A DNA stretch of 64,000 nucleotides from NCBI RefSeq assembly GCF_015234355.1, contig NZ_JADGMV010000002.1, positions 124,001-188,000 of the forward strand, given 5' to 3'. The stretch's first letter is position 1; every line of letters begins with the position of its first letter. The notes beneath the pieces are model-generated. The model worked only from the letters and a program-made list of their open reading frames with translations, ran no database searches and was not told where the DNA came from. The stretch comes from Psychrobacter sp. NG25 (GTDB lineage Bacteria; Pseudomonadota; Gammaproteobacteria; Pseudomonadales; Moraxellaceae). Below, one piece after another: positions 39,601-47,775 of this stretch. Made by a program: the position numbers and the translations under genes.

Positions 39601-39923
39601 AAGAAGCAATGTTGTCGCAGATTATTGAACGGTTGAATGAAGTTTTTGCTGGTGAGGACTTTACTGATAAAGACAAAGTGAATTTTATGAATACTATTTG
39701 GGATAAGGTCACTGAGAATGAGATCGTGGTCAAGCAGTTCACCAATAACAGTGTTGATCAGATTATGCTGGGCGGCTATCCAAACGCTGCCGAGGACGCT
39801 ATGTTTGATGCTAAAGGTACGTTTGAAGACATGACCATGCATCTACTGTCTAACCCGAATCAGTTTAAGCAGTTCATTCGATTGATGCTTGATACGAAGC
39901 TGGATGCTGAGGCAACGATGTAA
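36651..39923 (+). CDS. hsdR: type I restriction-modification endonuclease/translocase subunit
   Basis: 1090 residues from the ATG at 36651; an in-frame start at 36597 adds 18 residues (VIFIYSLAIEQKQEN...) not seen in the relic copy at 32351 or typical of the family. Nuclease domain: RIDVVLFVNGLPVTTMELKS with the D...ExK active site (about residues 160-185). Helicase: Walker A HSAGSGKSNSIAW (about 345), DEAH box IIADEAHSSQTGS (about 455), later SF2 motifs LVANKFQTGFDQP and TLSRLNRTYKG. It translocates and cuts unmodified DNA together with HsdM and HsdS. The C-terminal part is helical. It lies 5.7 kb from hsdS, an unusual distance caused by the inserted genes. Confidence 0.93.
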   Translation: MSQHATYESVFQADIVTQMEAQGWKLGHASGYTADTALYEQDVLDFVQTTQPKEWQKFCRTFPIDSERHFITALVKQLNKADAQATDRASRTYGTLGVLRHGLKIRNARFDLCQFKPEHSLNPEIMARYEANICRVVPEVVYSPYVSIKDSTDGKVAKRNRIDVVLFVNGLPVTTMELKSEFKQAVQNAITQYKKTRLPKDPDTKKPEPLLTFKRGALVHFAVSQYEVYMTTRLAGDSTYFLPFNKGTSDGGAGNDTPDDISQYATDYLWNEVLTPENLLAILGHFMHLQIDEEEDAIGRKSKKETMMFPRYHQWDVVTKLVNAAIDEGAGQKYLIQHSAGSGKSNSIAWTAHQLSTLYNSDGDKQFHSVIVITDRTVLDDQLQDTIYQFEHADGVVGKINRKESDGSKSEQLAAALVNSQPIIIVTIQTFPFVLKAIEDSSVLKSRRYAIIADEAHSSQTGSTARQLKEVLVSGDTESNTTENDAPLSSEDILDATLAARRSSPNLSYYAFTATPKPKTIELFGRLPNPDLPASKDNLPAAYHVYSMRQAIEEGFILDVLKNYTNYKVVYQLKQKLAAADDEVDARRAKIKLNNWVRLHEHNIAQKVKIIIEHFNDNIKGLLGGQAKAMVVTGSRKEAVRYKLAFDNYIADYGYRNINAMVAFSGEVTFNDNDPDSGALIGEKFTEHNMNIGLKGRDMRKAFDSDDYQVMLVANKFQTGFDQPKLCAMYVDKKLTGVDCVQTLSRLNRTYKGKAESGTFVLDFFNDPQDILEAFQPYYETATLADVSDPDQVFDLYEKLRASGIFLWHEVEQFVEAFYSKNKSNAAISNICKPAVERWQKKYKLAREQAQHAKVMLERTKATGDVVLMTNAENDYKGFKADQDALEIFKKDLGTFTRQYEFMSQIVDYDDKELEKLSLYARNLQPLLRESVDNEEDVDLSNIVMSHYRVSKLHQQDLKLQEGKSEYQLDGGSGAGTATPKDKQEAMLSQIIERLNEVFAGEDFTDKDKVNFMNTIWDKVTENEIVVKQFTNNSVDQIMLGGYPNAAEDAMFDAKGTFEDMTMHLLSNPNQFKQFIRLMLDTKLDAEATM

Positions 39924-39974
39924 TATCTCAGATTGGTTTTAAGAAGCGTTCTCTCGCTATAATCGTACCAAGGT

Positions 39975-40293
39975 GGTTCCATTTTTCCAGCTTTTTTTTG
40001 GTTCCAAATTTCCACAATTTGGCTGTTCTGGTTCCAATATTTTGTAGCGAATAATGTCACTTCACAGCAAGATTAATAGTACGGACATGCTGGCTAGTTG
40101 GCGTAATATCGACATAATTATCAAATGAAACTGCTTCCATTTCTATGATTTTTTTTGCTTCCACAAGATTTTTTGCTTCCAAGCCAAACTGCCCTATATG
40201 ATTGGTCTAAGCGTGGTTTTTTTATGTTGGAAGCAGTTTGTTTTAGGGTCTTTTTGCTTCCACTTTTTTATGTTTATGCTATTTTTGCTTCCA
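39975..40293. repeat. iteron-like array of G[G/C]TTCCA heptamers
   Basis: Direct copies at 39975, 40000, 40030 (GGTTCCA) and 40133, 40157, 40175, 40256, 40287 (GCTTCCA), plus one inverted copy TGGAAGC at 40228. Nine sites in 319 bp is far above chance. Several are preceded by a T run. P4-type satellites replicate from an origin with short repeats recognised by their own helicase-primase; this array lies just downstream of the DUF927 replication gene, so it is a good candidate for ori/crr-like DNA. Alternative: binding sites of an unknown regulator. Confidence 0.6.
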
Positions 40294-40328
40294 ATATTTT
40301 TCACTAATACCATGAGAGTACAAACAGT

Positions 40329-40360
40329 AAAAAAGGCATGCGTATTAACGTATGCCTTTT
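40329..40360. terminator. bidirectional rho-independent terminator
   Basis: AAAAGGCATGCGT and ACGTATGCCTTTT form a 13-base stem with one G-T type mismatch around a short AT loop, with A and T runs at the ends. It separates hsdR (plus) from the DUF927 gene (minus), whose stop is at 40393. Confidence 0.8.
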
Positions 40361-40392
40361 AGTATTTCAGTCGTCGAGATAGTTGTCAGCTA

Positions 40393-43134
40393 TCAATAAT
40401 TGGCTATCATACCAAATGGTGGTATCTCGTTATCTGGCTCAGAAATAACATTAGCTGCTGTAACTGCCTTTTCATTGTGGGACACTTGGGACAACGGGAC
40501 AGCGACTCTGATTACTGGATTCGTGGCTGTCCCAGTACTTTTGAGGGCTTGGGACGAATGGGACAAATTAGCATGTTTATATTTACTTTGTCCCACCTGT
40601 CCCAATAAGACTTTGCTACTTGGGACGGTCTTTAGCTCTTTCGCTGTATGGTCTGTCCCGTTCGTCTCCACTGTCCCAGTAGTTCTATTGACGTCATAAC
40701 TTAAGATATTACCTTTAACTGCATAGAAGGGGTCACGCTCTATAAAAAGTGTTTTTGGTGATTTATATGCTTTACGATCTCCTTGATTACGCATTAAAAG
40801 ATTGGCGTCATCCAAAACTTGTAAGACTTTTTTAGCATTGAAAGGTGGGCAGACTTCCTTTTCAAAGGTGTTCATTAAGAAATAATAGTCACCTGTATTA
40901 GTATTGCGATAGCCTACACGGTTAGAAGTTTTAGGCTCAAAGTCTGGGCATCGGTGATTATGGCGCGGCTCAAAACGACTTGATCCATGCTGTTCAATAA
41001 ACGACTGAACATGTTTGATGATTTGGCGCTGCTCATGCTCACCGTCACGACCATAGTTATCAAGCCAATTATCAAGGCACGTCATAACGGCTATGGTTGC
41101 TTGTCCTACTTGCCAGCCTGTGATGTCTGCCTGAGTTGCCATCTCGCCAGCGGCAGCCACAATAGCGAATCGTTTAGCCACTCTGTGTGCTTGTGGAGCA
41201 AGGTCTGTGTATTGGCTCATAAAGTCATCTACCAACTGCTTGGCGGTGGCTGTGGTCGCTTTTTTATCAATAGTGATATGTTCCAGCCATGCTATGCCAG
41301 CCACACCATGATAAGCGTGTGATAGCTCGTTGATCTTATCGGCTTGCGCTGCGCCTGTGGGTGCCAATACCAAACTATCAAAAGTCTTTAAGCCTTTGCC
41401 AGCATCAGCCTCAATATGTGCCACTCGAACCTCAATACCTGCATTGGTTTTTTGTCCTGCTTGCGCCATGAAGTTTTGTAGCGACTCCTCACCATTAGAC
41501 AGAAAGATAATGCGCCACTCTTTGGCTTTGCGGTTGTGTCCCGTGGTGGTGCTGCGCCCTTTACCTTGACCATTAGCCAGCATGTAAACGGTTTTACCTA
41601 CTATTTTGGGGTCACATTCGCTGATCTCATCGAGGGGCAAGAAGCTGTCGTTATGCTCGCTTGCTGTGCCCTCCAGTGCGTTATCAGTGCTGCGCCATGT
41701 CTTAACGTACCTGTCAGGGTTGCCCCATACACTAGCAGCCAATTTAAGCGACAATGACTTACCCATGCTTGATGAGCCTAAAAGGTGAAAACCGCCCCCG
41801 TCATACTCTAATAACTCCAGTAACTGCCCAGCGAACGCGCAAGCAATAGAGAAAACAAAGCGGCTTTGCTCTGCTAGTGGTCTGCATAACTCATCACGCC
41901 ATTGAACTAATGTCCCTTTTTGGGATAAAGTACTATTAATTGCATTAGCAGACTGATAGACAATCAACTCCTTGCCATCGCTACCTATCGTCTCATTAGG
42001 TAATATGTATTGCTCCTCATGCCAGCCCAACTTATCCACGCATAACGCTCGTTTGTGAATAGGGTAGTCCTGAATATAAGTGTCTAGGTAGTTGCGCTGT
42101 TTGCCATTGGTAGTAATGCTCAATCCTTGACTGACAAGCTCACGACGATATTCACGGGCATCACCTTGCAGTAAAGCTAACGGCATTGACCATGTATGCA
42201 ATACGCTGTCATCATCACGCCATTGCAATAACCGCCCCCATGTACCACTGCTTGTGTCCCTTGTTTTGGCGATAATCTCTAACGGAGAACAAACAAACAC
42301 TTTTTGCTTGTATAAAATATTGCTGGAGTCGCTGTCATCATACTTCACGAAAAACAGTCCATCATGGTATAGCTCAAAGCGTCCATTATCATAAACCATA
42401 GGTGTATTTAGTTGCGGTACTTTGTCGTCGCGCCATTCAGGATAGTAAGTGGTATCTTTTAAATTGATTAGCTGGGCGTCATCAGCTGCCAGTATTGCCT
42501 CATAGCTATTATTAGCATGTAGCATAGTGACCATATCAGCCACAGTAACCAATGCCTTAGCATTCACTCCTGCCAGTAAATTTATCATCCCTTTGTTATC
42601 TATGGTCATCGGTATGGTGACCTGTGATCCGCTGCCCCAATGTTGCACCATCTTTTTAAAGCATTGCTTTGTCTTTTGAGGACTGATAATAATAGTCTTG
42701 TCACTAGCCATCAGGCACGCATAAGTATCAATACCGTTATCTAAATTATCAAACGCAAGCACCTCATTAGCTTTGTTTGTGTCACCAATGACGATAGCGC
42801 CATACCCTGTAGGATCAATCACAATAGGCGTAGCTTTGCTGTTTGGTGTGTAGAACACAGCGCCTACGGGTTGCTTTTGTCTGTCGGTGATTGCTATAGC
42901 TATTGTGCCAGCTGTCGCTTCAGTTTTGCCAATATCATCACCATGATATATAGTAGTGTCGTCTGTAGAAAATAGCAGCCGTTCAGGTTCTATCATGCTG
43001 TATAGCTTGGTTAGAAATGGACAGTTTGCTAGCTGTCCTTCTGTAGGTGGCTTGCAACCTTGTAAGAGAGTATGAGCGCCCATGTTGTCAGCATGGGCCT
43101 TTTTATTTTCTATCGTTTGTGGTGTAGGGGTCAT
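40393..43134 (-). CDS. DUF927-type replication ATPase/helicase of the island
   Basis: 913 residues. The N-terminal third contains a primase/toprim-like stretch (DPTGYGAIVIGDTNKANEVL, about 105-125). The DUF927 helicase core follows from about 255, with Walker A GSSSMGKSLSLKLAASVWG (about 455-473), Walker B SFLPLDEISE (about 496) and EWRIIFLSNGEE. The C-terminal 200 residues are a winged-helix-like and low-complexity tail. Proteins of this kind carry out replication initiation in P4-like satellites and integrative islands. It ends an operon alpA-like, 216-residue, 31-residue, DUF927; its ATG is 3 bases after the small gene. The adjacent heptamer array may be its origin. Confidence 0.8.
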   Translation of the reverse strand: MTPTPQTIENKKAHADNMGAHTLLQGCKPPTEGQLANCPFLTKLYSMIEPERLLFSTDDTTIYHGDDIGKTEATAGTIAIAITDRQKQPVGAVFYTPNSKATPIVIDPTGYGAIVIGDTNKANEVLAFDNLDNGIDTYACLMASDKTIIISPQKTKQCFKKMVQHWGSGSQVTIPMTIDNKGMINLLAGVNAKALVTVADMVTMLHANNSYEAILAADDAQLINLKDTTYYPEWRDDKVPQLNTPMVYDNGRFELYHDGLFFVKYDDSDSSNILYKQKVFVCSPLEIIAKTRDTSSGTWGRLLQWRDDDSVLHTWSMPLALLQGDAREYRRELVSQGLSITTNGKQRNYLDTYIQDYPIHKRALCVDKLGWHEEQYILPNETIGSDGKELIVYQSANAINSTLSQKGTLVQWRDELCRPLAEQSRFVFSIACAFAGQLLELLEYDGGGFHLLGSSSMGKSLSLKLAASVWGNPDRYVKTWRSTDNALEGTASEHNDSFLPLDEISECDPKIVGKTVYMLANGQGKGRSTTTGHNRKAKEWRIIFLSNGEESLQNFMAQAGQKTNAGIEVRVAHIEADAGKGLKTFDSLVLAPTGAAQADKINELSHAYHGVAGIAWLEHITIDKKATTATAKQLVDDFMSQYTDLAPQAHRVAKRFAIVAAAGEMATQADITGWQVGQATIAVMTCLDNWLDNYGRDGEHEQRQIIKHVQSFIEQHGSSRFEPRHNHRCPDFEPKTSNRVGYRNTNTGDYYFLMNTFEKEVCPPFNAKKVLQVLDDANLLMRNQGDRKAYKSPKTLFIERDPFYAVKGNILSYDVNRTTGTVETNGTDHTAKELKTVPSSKVLLGQVGQSKYKHANLSHSSQALKSTGTATNPVIRVAVPLSQVSHNEKAVTAANVISEPDNEIPPFGMIANY

Positions 43135-43137
43135 CTT

Positions 43138-43233
43138 TTACCCCTTGTTCGGCTTGCGTGTAGCTTGATATTTCTTGTAGTAGCTCTTACGCTTGGCATA
43201 CTTGCGGCTTTGCTTTGGTGGATAGCTTCTCAC
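43138..43233 (-). CDS. 31-residue highly basic peptide
   Basis: Starts with GTG at 43233, which overlaps the upstream TGA (GTGA), and has an excellent AAGGAGGT ribosome binding site 6-7 bases away; stop TAA at 43138. Sequence RSYPPKQSRKYAKRKSYYKK then YQATRKPNKG: 13 Lys/Arg and 5 Tyr out of 31, no acidic residue. Translation is locked between two genes, so it is almost certainly made. The composition suggests nucleic-acid or ribosome binding; no family is recognised. It is too short for normal gene finders. Confidence 0.65.
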   Translation of the reverse strand: MRSYPPKQSRKYAKRKSYYKKYQATRKPNKG

Positions 43234-43880
43234 TGTGCTACCTCCTTGCCGTAACAAGTTAATGCTAAGATTTGGTTGGTTTTCTCTAATCTTACATTTA
43301 ATAGATTCATCCATGTATTGACAGATTCATTTCTTAAACGTGACATAGTTACAATGATATGCGGCTGCATCTTGACATAGTGAACAAGAGATAATAGATG
43401 CCCAATCTCATTCAATACAGTGACGACTCCTTCAATATCACAGGCAATGTCTGATAGATCATGTGCTGATAAGACAACGACTTCTTTATCGTTATCAGTG
43501 GTCATGTCGATTATTTTGCGCTGGCTAGTTTGACTGATAGACAAGGCGTTATCAGGTAAGCCGCTAAGAGCTTCTAGCTGGGTTTTATTGTCATTACTAC
43601 TCATGCTTGGTGCCTCTACTTCAGGCAATGAGACAATATCTTGCATGATGCCTGCGCTCAATTCGCTGGCATGTGTACTGATAGCGAGTAAGGCGGATCT
43701 TACCGCTACTATCACACCCTTTGACGCTGGGTCGTCTGCTTCAATTGTATTAAGTGCATAAGCTAAGCTTTCGCAGTCATTGGAATAGTTTTGAATGAGG
43801 TCATCGATGTAGTCTAACTTATGACTGTCAACTGCTACTAGGCGTGGTTTTAAAATCTCAATGGGTTTTGATGTCATCAT
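43230..43880 (-). CDS. uncharacterised 216-residue island protein
   Basis: Mostly helical and soluble, with an acidic Ser/Asn-rich middle (EAPSMSSNDNKTQLEAL) and a C-terminal part HIIVTMSRLRNESVNTWMNL. A second ATG directly follows the first. No motif is recognised. It starts 2 bases after the alpA-like stop and overlaps the 31-residue gene by GTGA, so it belongs to the replication operon. In P4-like islands this place is often taken by small accessory or incompatibility proteins, but there is no sequence evidence for one. Confidence 0.6.
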   Translation of the reverse strand: MMTSKPIEILKPRLVAVDSHKLDYIDDLIQNYSNDCESLAYALNTIEADDPASKGVIVAVRSALLAISTHASELSAGIMQDIVSLPEVEAPSMSSNDNKTQLEALSGLPDNALSISQTSQRKIIDMTTDNDKEVVVLSAHDLSDIACDIEGVVTVLNEIGHLLSLVHYVKMQPHIIVTMSRLRNESVNTWMNLLNVRLEKTNQILALTCYGKEVAQ

Positions 43881-43882
43881 GA

Positions 43883-44158
43883 CTAAGCTCCTATTAGATT
43901 ATTGGATTGATTGTCTGAGTCTGGCTGTTCGTTGTGAGAATTTACCCAGTGATTAATATCAGACAAACGCCATAAGCTCGCACGTCCAATTTTTATGGGC
44001 GTTGGGAATTGATTTTGACTGATGAGATGGTAGATATGTTTAGCAGAGAATCCGATTATACCGCGTGTAGCATTCTTAGCAGTGACGGTGCGCTGTTGTC
44101 CTGATTGAGTCGTATAGGTCTTGGCAATGCGTTCCGATTGGTTAGCAAGGTCTGCCAT
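43883..44158 (-). CDS. alpA: AlpA-family regulator/excisionase
   Basis: 91 residues. The region RGIIGFSAKHIYHLISQNQ followed by FPTPIKIGRASLWRLSDINHW is the winged helix-turn-helix of AlpA/MerR-like DNA-binding proteins (FSKSTIYRLIxxGxFP...RRSxWxxxEIxxW pattern). Such proteins activate integrase/excisionase functions and act as directionality factors in P4-like islands. It is the first gene of the operon leading to the DUF927 protein. Promoter probably in 44159-44312. Confidence 0.82.
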   Translation of the reverse strand: MADLANQSERIAKTYTTQSGQQRTVTAKNATRGIIGFSAKHIYHLISQNQFPTPIKIGRASLWRLSDINHWVNSHNEQPDSDNQSNNLIGA

Positions 44159-44312
44159 ATCTTAGATATTGATCGGTGATTTTCATAATATTTACCTCAT
44201 AGCGGTTAGAGTAATTGCCGGTAATGGCTGGTTGCTATGAGATGAATGATAGATAAGAATAAGGTACGTAAATAGAGGGGTTGCGAGCCGAAAAAGGTTC
44301 TTTTCGGAGTTT

Positions 44313-45950
44313 TTATTCCGTATCGGGTAGTTTTCTTTTAAATAAAAGCTCTATTGTTCTCTTTTGAGTATCAGAGGTCTTTGGTCTACCTACTTTAAAT
44401 GATAGCCCTTGTAAATGAGTGTCAGAGATTGTTTTATTGGTAACAGTTAATTTATTGGCTCCTTCGGCATTTTGTTCAGAGAGTAACATTGCTAGGTCAC
44501 TCATATAAGGTCTTATGAAGTCTACTACATCATTTTTACTCAGCTCTTTTTTATAATCAAGTTGCAGCATTACCATAGCGAGGGTTCGATTAAAGTACTT
44601 AATTGTCCGACGCCTTATAGTCTGCAATTCTGTATTTGAAAGGTGTTTACTGGATAGAGTGTCAATATTACGCTGAGTGTTCAGGTCGTCTGTTGGTGGC
44701 TCACTCGTGAGTACTTCATATGGAAGTCGTTTGTCATCACGCTCATCTAATGTGAAAAAGTAGTTATCTAAATTCGATTTTGAAAATCTAATCTCATTGC
44801 TATTAATGCTTTTTAGCTCTAATTCGTTTGCATCTTCAAAACCTTTAGGGATATCTGTAAATAGGAATACACCATCGTCGTATTCTGAATATCTAGCAGA
44901 TTGCTTCTGAAGCATTTTATGAACTATGATGCCATCTTCTAGCTTGCCTGAGGGTAACTCAAGATGGCAATTAACTTTGCCAACCGCTTCTTTTAGAAGT
45001 CTACAAGTAAAATAGCCAGCAGCTAATTCTGTGTATAGGTCAGTCCCATGTATCTCAGAGAACATCCCAACATAGCCATAGAAATAGAAGCAGGGTATAA
45101 GCGCACTTTTTCTGACCAAGTCTTTCAGTTTGATAGAGTCATAATCTGAGTCAGCTCTGTCATTAATATAACTTAGTGTTTCACTGGTTGTTAAGTATTC
45201 ATCATCACAGTTTTTACTAAGCTCACTAAGATCAAGCTCTTTGCCAAATTCATCAATAATAATAACAGGGGCGTTCTTATCATTGGTCTCTGTCAGCTTT
45301 GTAATCTGTTCATTGAGACCCTTAATTTCATCTTTATGTTCTTTATATATTTCTCTTGCAATCTTTAATTTATCTTCTAGCTCTTGTGTTTTATTGTATG
45401 AAGAACAATCCTCTTGTTTATTAAATAAATTATCTAAGTCTGCTTTAATAAACCTTAGATCGTTACTACGAGCCTTTTCATTACATTTTAGATAGTAGGT
45501 ATATAAAGGCGAGCCATCACTATCTTCCTTTTGGTCGAAAAAATCTCTGCTATTTTGAATAGTCTCAAATTCGTTAGAGCTACTTTTAAAATCTACATAT
45601 TCACTTTCAAATATCTTATAAGGTTTATAATAACCATTTATAACTGTTCCTAAATTATTGTTTAATGCGTTACTCAATGATTTAGACTTGAAGTAACCTT
45701 GTGCCTGAATCTGTATTGTCTTAGTTTTATTAGGATTGGTTGAAGGAGCGTTTGAAACGTATTTAAGTTCAACAGTGCCATCATAGTAAACAAGAATATC
45801 TAACTTATTTTCTTTGACTAAGTCATCGACTATAGCATGCAGTTGCAAATGACCTTGTTCATCTTCTAACTCAAAGTCAAATCCATTTTGATTTAAATAC
45901 AAACCAACTTCATCCAAACTTAAGAACTCTTTAATACTAAAGATACTCAT
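44313..45950 (-). CDS. uncharacterised 545-residue island protein
   Basis: I place the start at the ATG encoding MSIFSIKEFLSLDEV; an upstream GTG would add seven residues (MCLKARC) without a ribosome binding site. N-terminal 70 residues: FLSLDEVGLYLNQNGFDFEL, a likely helix-turn-helix resembling excisionase-type DNA-binding; a coiled coil near 200-235 (ELEDKLKIAREIYKEHKDEI); a second helix-turn-helix-like region near 265 (LTTSETLSYINDRADSDYDS); and a Lys/Arg-rich C-terminus (GRPKTSDTQKRTIELLFKRK). No enzyme motif. It lies between the integrase and the alpA operon, transcribed with the integrase strand. Possibly a DNA-binding accessory of the element. Confidence 0.6.
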   Translation of the reverse strand: MSIFSIKEFLSLDEVGLYLNQNGFDFELEDEQGHLQLHAIVDDLVKENKLDILVYYDGTVELKYVSNAPSTNPNKTKTIQIQAQGYFKSKSLSNALNNNLGTVINGYYKPYKIFESEYVDFKSSSNEFETIQNSRDFFDQKEDSDGSPLYTYYLKCNEKARSNDLRFIKADLDNLFNKQEDCSSYNKTQELEDKLKIAREIYKEHKDEIKGLNEQITKLTETNDKNAPVIIIDEFGKELDLSELSKNCDDEYLTTSETLSYINDRADSDYDSIKLKDLVRKSALIPCFYFYGYVGMFSEIHGTDLYTELAAGYFTCRLLKEAVGKVNCHLELPSGKLEDGIIVHKMLQKQSARYSEYDDGVFLFTDIPKGFEDANELELKSINSNEIRFSKSNLDNYFFTLDERDDKRLPYEVLTSEPPTDDLNTQRNIDTLSSKHLSNTELQTIRRRTIKYFNRTLAMVMLQLDYKKELSKNDVVDFIRPYMSDLAMLLSEQNAEGANKLTVTNKTISDTHLQGLSFKVGRPKTSDTQKRTIELLFKRKLPDTE

Positions 45951-46118
45951 ACAACGCGCCTTTAAGCACACCCTTTAGGTGAAGTAGGTGTAAGGCATGC
46001 AGCCTAAGGCATGTGAAAACGGCTGATATTTGGATAATTAATCCTAGCCCTACATTTGTGATGACAGCGCATAACGCTATCAAATTTGATATGTCAGAGT
46101 AATACTGAGGATGCAATA

Positions 46119-47585
46119 TTAGGTCATTTGGCTGGCGAGCTGAGCCAATAAGTCAGGCGATATACCTTGAGCTTGCAAGCTTTTTATTAACGTTTCTTTA
46201 TCATATAACTCTATATCCGTGGCTTGTACCCTGCGACTGCTTATCTCGCTCGATACCTCACTAGGCGTTAAAAGGTCAAAGCTAACCGCTTTTCCAGCTC
46301 GCAAGTCGTCTAAGTGGTCTGCCCAACGGTTCATCATAATTTGACGTTCTGCTAAGTGGGCTGAGAGGTCGTATCGTTTTTTAACACTGGATTGTTCAAG
46401 GTGGGCTAACTGGACTTCAATAATGTTTTCTGGAAACTGCAGCTCATACAATCCTGTGCTCGCAAGCTGTCTAAATCCGTGCCCCGTCATTTTAGGGTAG
46501 GGATCACCTGTGTAGCCCATGCGCTTTAGTGCTTGATTAAACCATACTTCGCTATATGGATTACTGCGCTCAAAGTTGTAGAAAACATAGCCTGTCCGCT
46601 CAGTTAAGGGACGCATACGCTCGATAATAGCCATAGCTTGTGGTGATAGGGGGATAATGTGATCCTGACGCATCTTCATCTTGTGCGCTGGCACTCGCCA
46701 AACGCTTTTATGATAATCAATCTCTGACCATTCAAAAAACCTCAACTCTTTTGTTCTAACAAAGCACAGCGTCATTAATTGCATGCCAGCGACGGTCTGT
46801 TCATGAGCATTTGGATTATCTACACTGTATTGATCAATATTACGTAGTAGCTCAGGGAATTGGTGTTGCTCCACTGCTTTCATGCGCTCAGCCTTATGAG
46901 GTCTTAGCGCTCTACTGCGTCCATGAGCAATATTGATAAGATCATAACCTAGCGTGTTGATAGCATACTCAAAAACCGAACTGATAAACGCCACGCACTT
47001 GTGTGTTGTGTCAGTCGTCCACTTACCTTGCTTTTCAAAATACGTTTGAATTGCTAATCCAGTTTTAATAACATCCTGAGCAGTAATAGCATTTATAGGA
47101 TAGTCACCTATATGTGGTGAGACATGCTTGTCTAAATAGGTATGCAGCTTTTGAATGTTCTTGGGCGTGGTTTCTGACTTTTCATTGATATAACTGTTAG
47201 CAATAATTTTAAATAAATCTTTCTGCTCAAAGTTATTTTTATGATGGTTTTTTTGGTCGGTAGGATCAATACCGTCGTCAAGTGATGATTTAGCTTTATC
47301 ACGTGCTAATCGTGCTTGTTTTAATGATACTTCTGGTTTAAAGGAGGAGTCGATGTCTAGCTTGGCTGGTTTGTAGATACCTATCTGATAGGTTTTTTGC
47401 TTAGGTTTGAGATCTTTATTAGATTGATAGCGATAAGCCATTTGCCAAAATAGGGAACCGTTTGGATGTTGTATTAGGTATAAATTATTCCCGTCGCCGT
47501 GACGTGTAATTTTACTAGGTGGTGATTGTTTGGCAATAGATTTTACGCCAGCATCCGTCAACTGGTAGTCTTTTCTCTTTGTCAT
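46119..47585 (-). CDS. int: P4-type tyrosine integrase
   Basis: 488 residues. N-terminal DUF4102-like arm-binding domain (GDGNNLYLIQHPNGSLFWQM, about 30-50, with SLKQARLARDKAKS), central core-binding SAM-like domain, and a tyrosine recombinase domain with Arg277 (FVRTKELRFFEW), HGFR (369-372), His395 and nucleophile Tyr405 (KKRYDLSAHL). All catalytic residues appear intact. It sits 190 bases from the tRNA-Arg, pointing away from it, the normal position of an island integrase. The TTTAACAACA arm sites lie in its upstream region, so binding may also repress it. Confidence 0.93.
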   Translation of the reverse strand: MTKRKDYQLTDAGVKSIAKQSPPSKITRHGDGNNLYLIQHPNGSLFWQMAYRYQSNKDLKPKQKTYQIGIYKPAKLDIDSSFKPEVSLKQARLARDKAKSSLDDGIDPTDQKNHHKNNFEQKDLFKIIANSYINEKSETTPKNIQKLHTYLDKHVSPHIGDYPINAITAQDVIKTGLAIQTYFEKQGKWTTDTTHKCVAFISSVFEYAINTLGYDLINIAHGRSRALRPHKAERMKAVEQHQFPELLRNIDQYSVDNPNAHEQTVAGMQLMTLCFVRTKELRFFEWSEIDYHKSVWRVPAHKMKMRQDHIIPLSPQAMAIIERMRPLTERTGYVFYNFERSNPYSEVWFNQALKRMGYTGDPYPKMTGHGFRQLASTGLYELQFPENIIEVQLAHLEQSSVKKRYDLSAHLAERQIMMNRWADHLDDLRAGKAVSFDLLTPSEVSSEISSRRVQATDIELYDKETLIKSLQAQGISPDLLAQLASQMT

Positions 47586-47612
47586 GACTTGGCCTTAAAG
47601 GCGTGGAGAGGT

Positions 47613-47664
47613 TTTAACAACAAATAACGCTCTTGTTGAATATTTAACAACATATTTAACAACA
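47613..47664. repeat. integrase arm-type sites, right end, overlapping the int promoter region
   Basis: Three TTTAACAACA decamers in direct orientation at 47613-47622, 47643-47652 and 47655-47664. The last two form the 22-bp unit shared with the left end. An imperfect palindrome TTGTTGAATATTTAACAA (47633-47650) overlaps them. Position 28-80 bases upstream of the int start suggests both recombination and autoregulation. Confidence 0.7.
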
Positions 47665-47775
47665 GTGTAGTGGTGCTGCTAGGTAATGACAAGTGATGCA
47701 GGAAGACGTAATGTAAGTGAATTCGGGGGCTGTAGCGGATTGGGTTAATGCGGGGTTGTGTCTAAATACAATAAT

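Larger units (their letters stand above)
39924..40392. other. 469-bp region with heptamer repeats, candidate replication origin
   Basis: No gene is seen. Between the hsdR stop and the end of the DUF927 gene lie the G[G/C]TTCCA array (39975-40293) and a terminator (40329-40360). T-rich tracts adjoin most heptamers (TTTTTTGCTTCCA style), making one strand pyrimidine-rich. Confidence 0.5.

Noticed and set aside
39924..40392. CRISPR array
   Set aside because: The repeats are 7-base elements with irregular spacing and no 25-35-base repeat units; not CRISPR.
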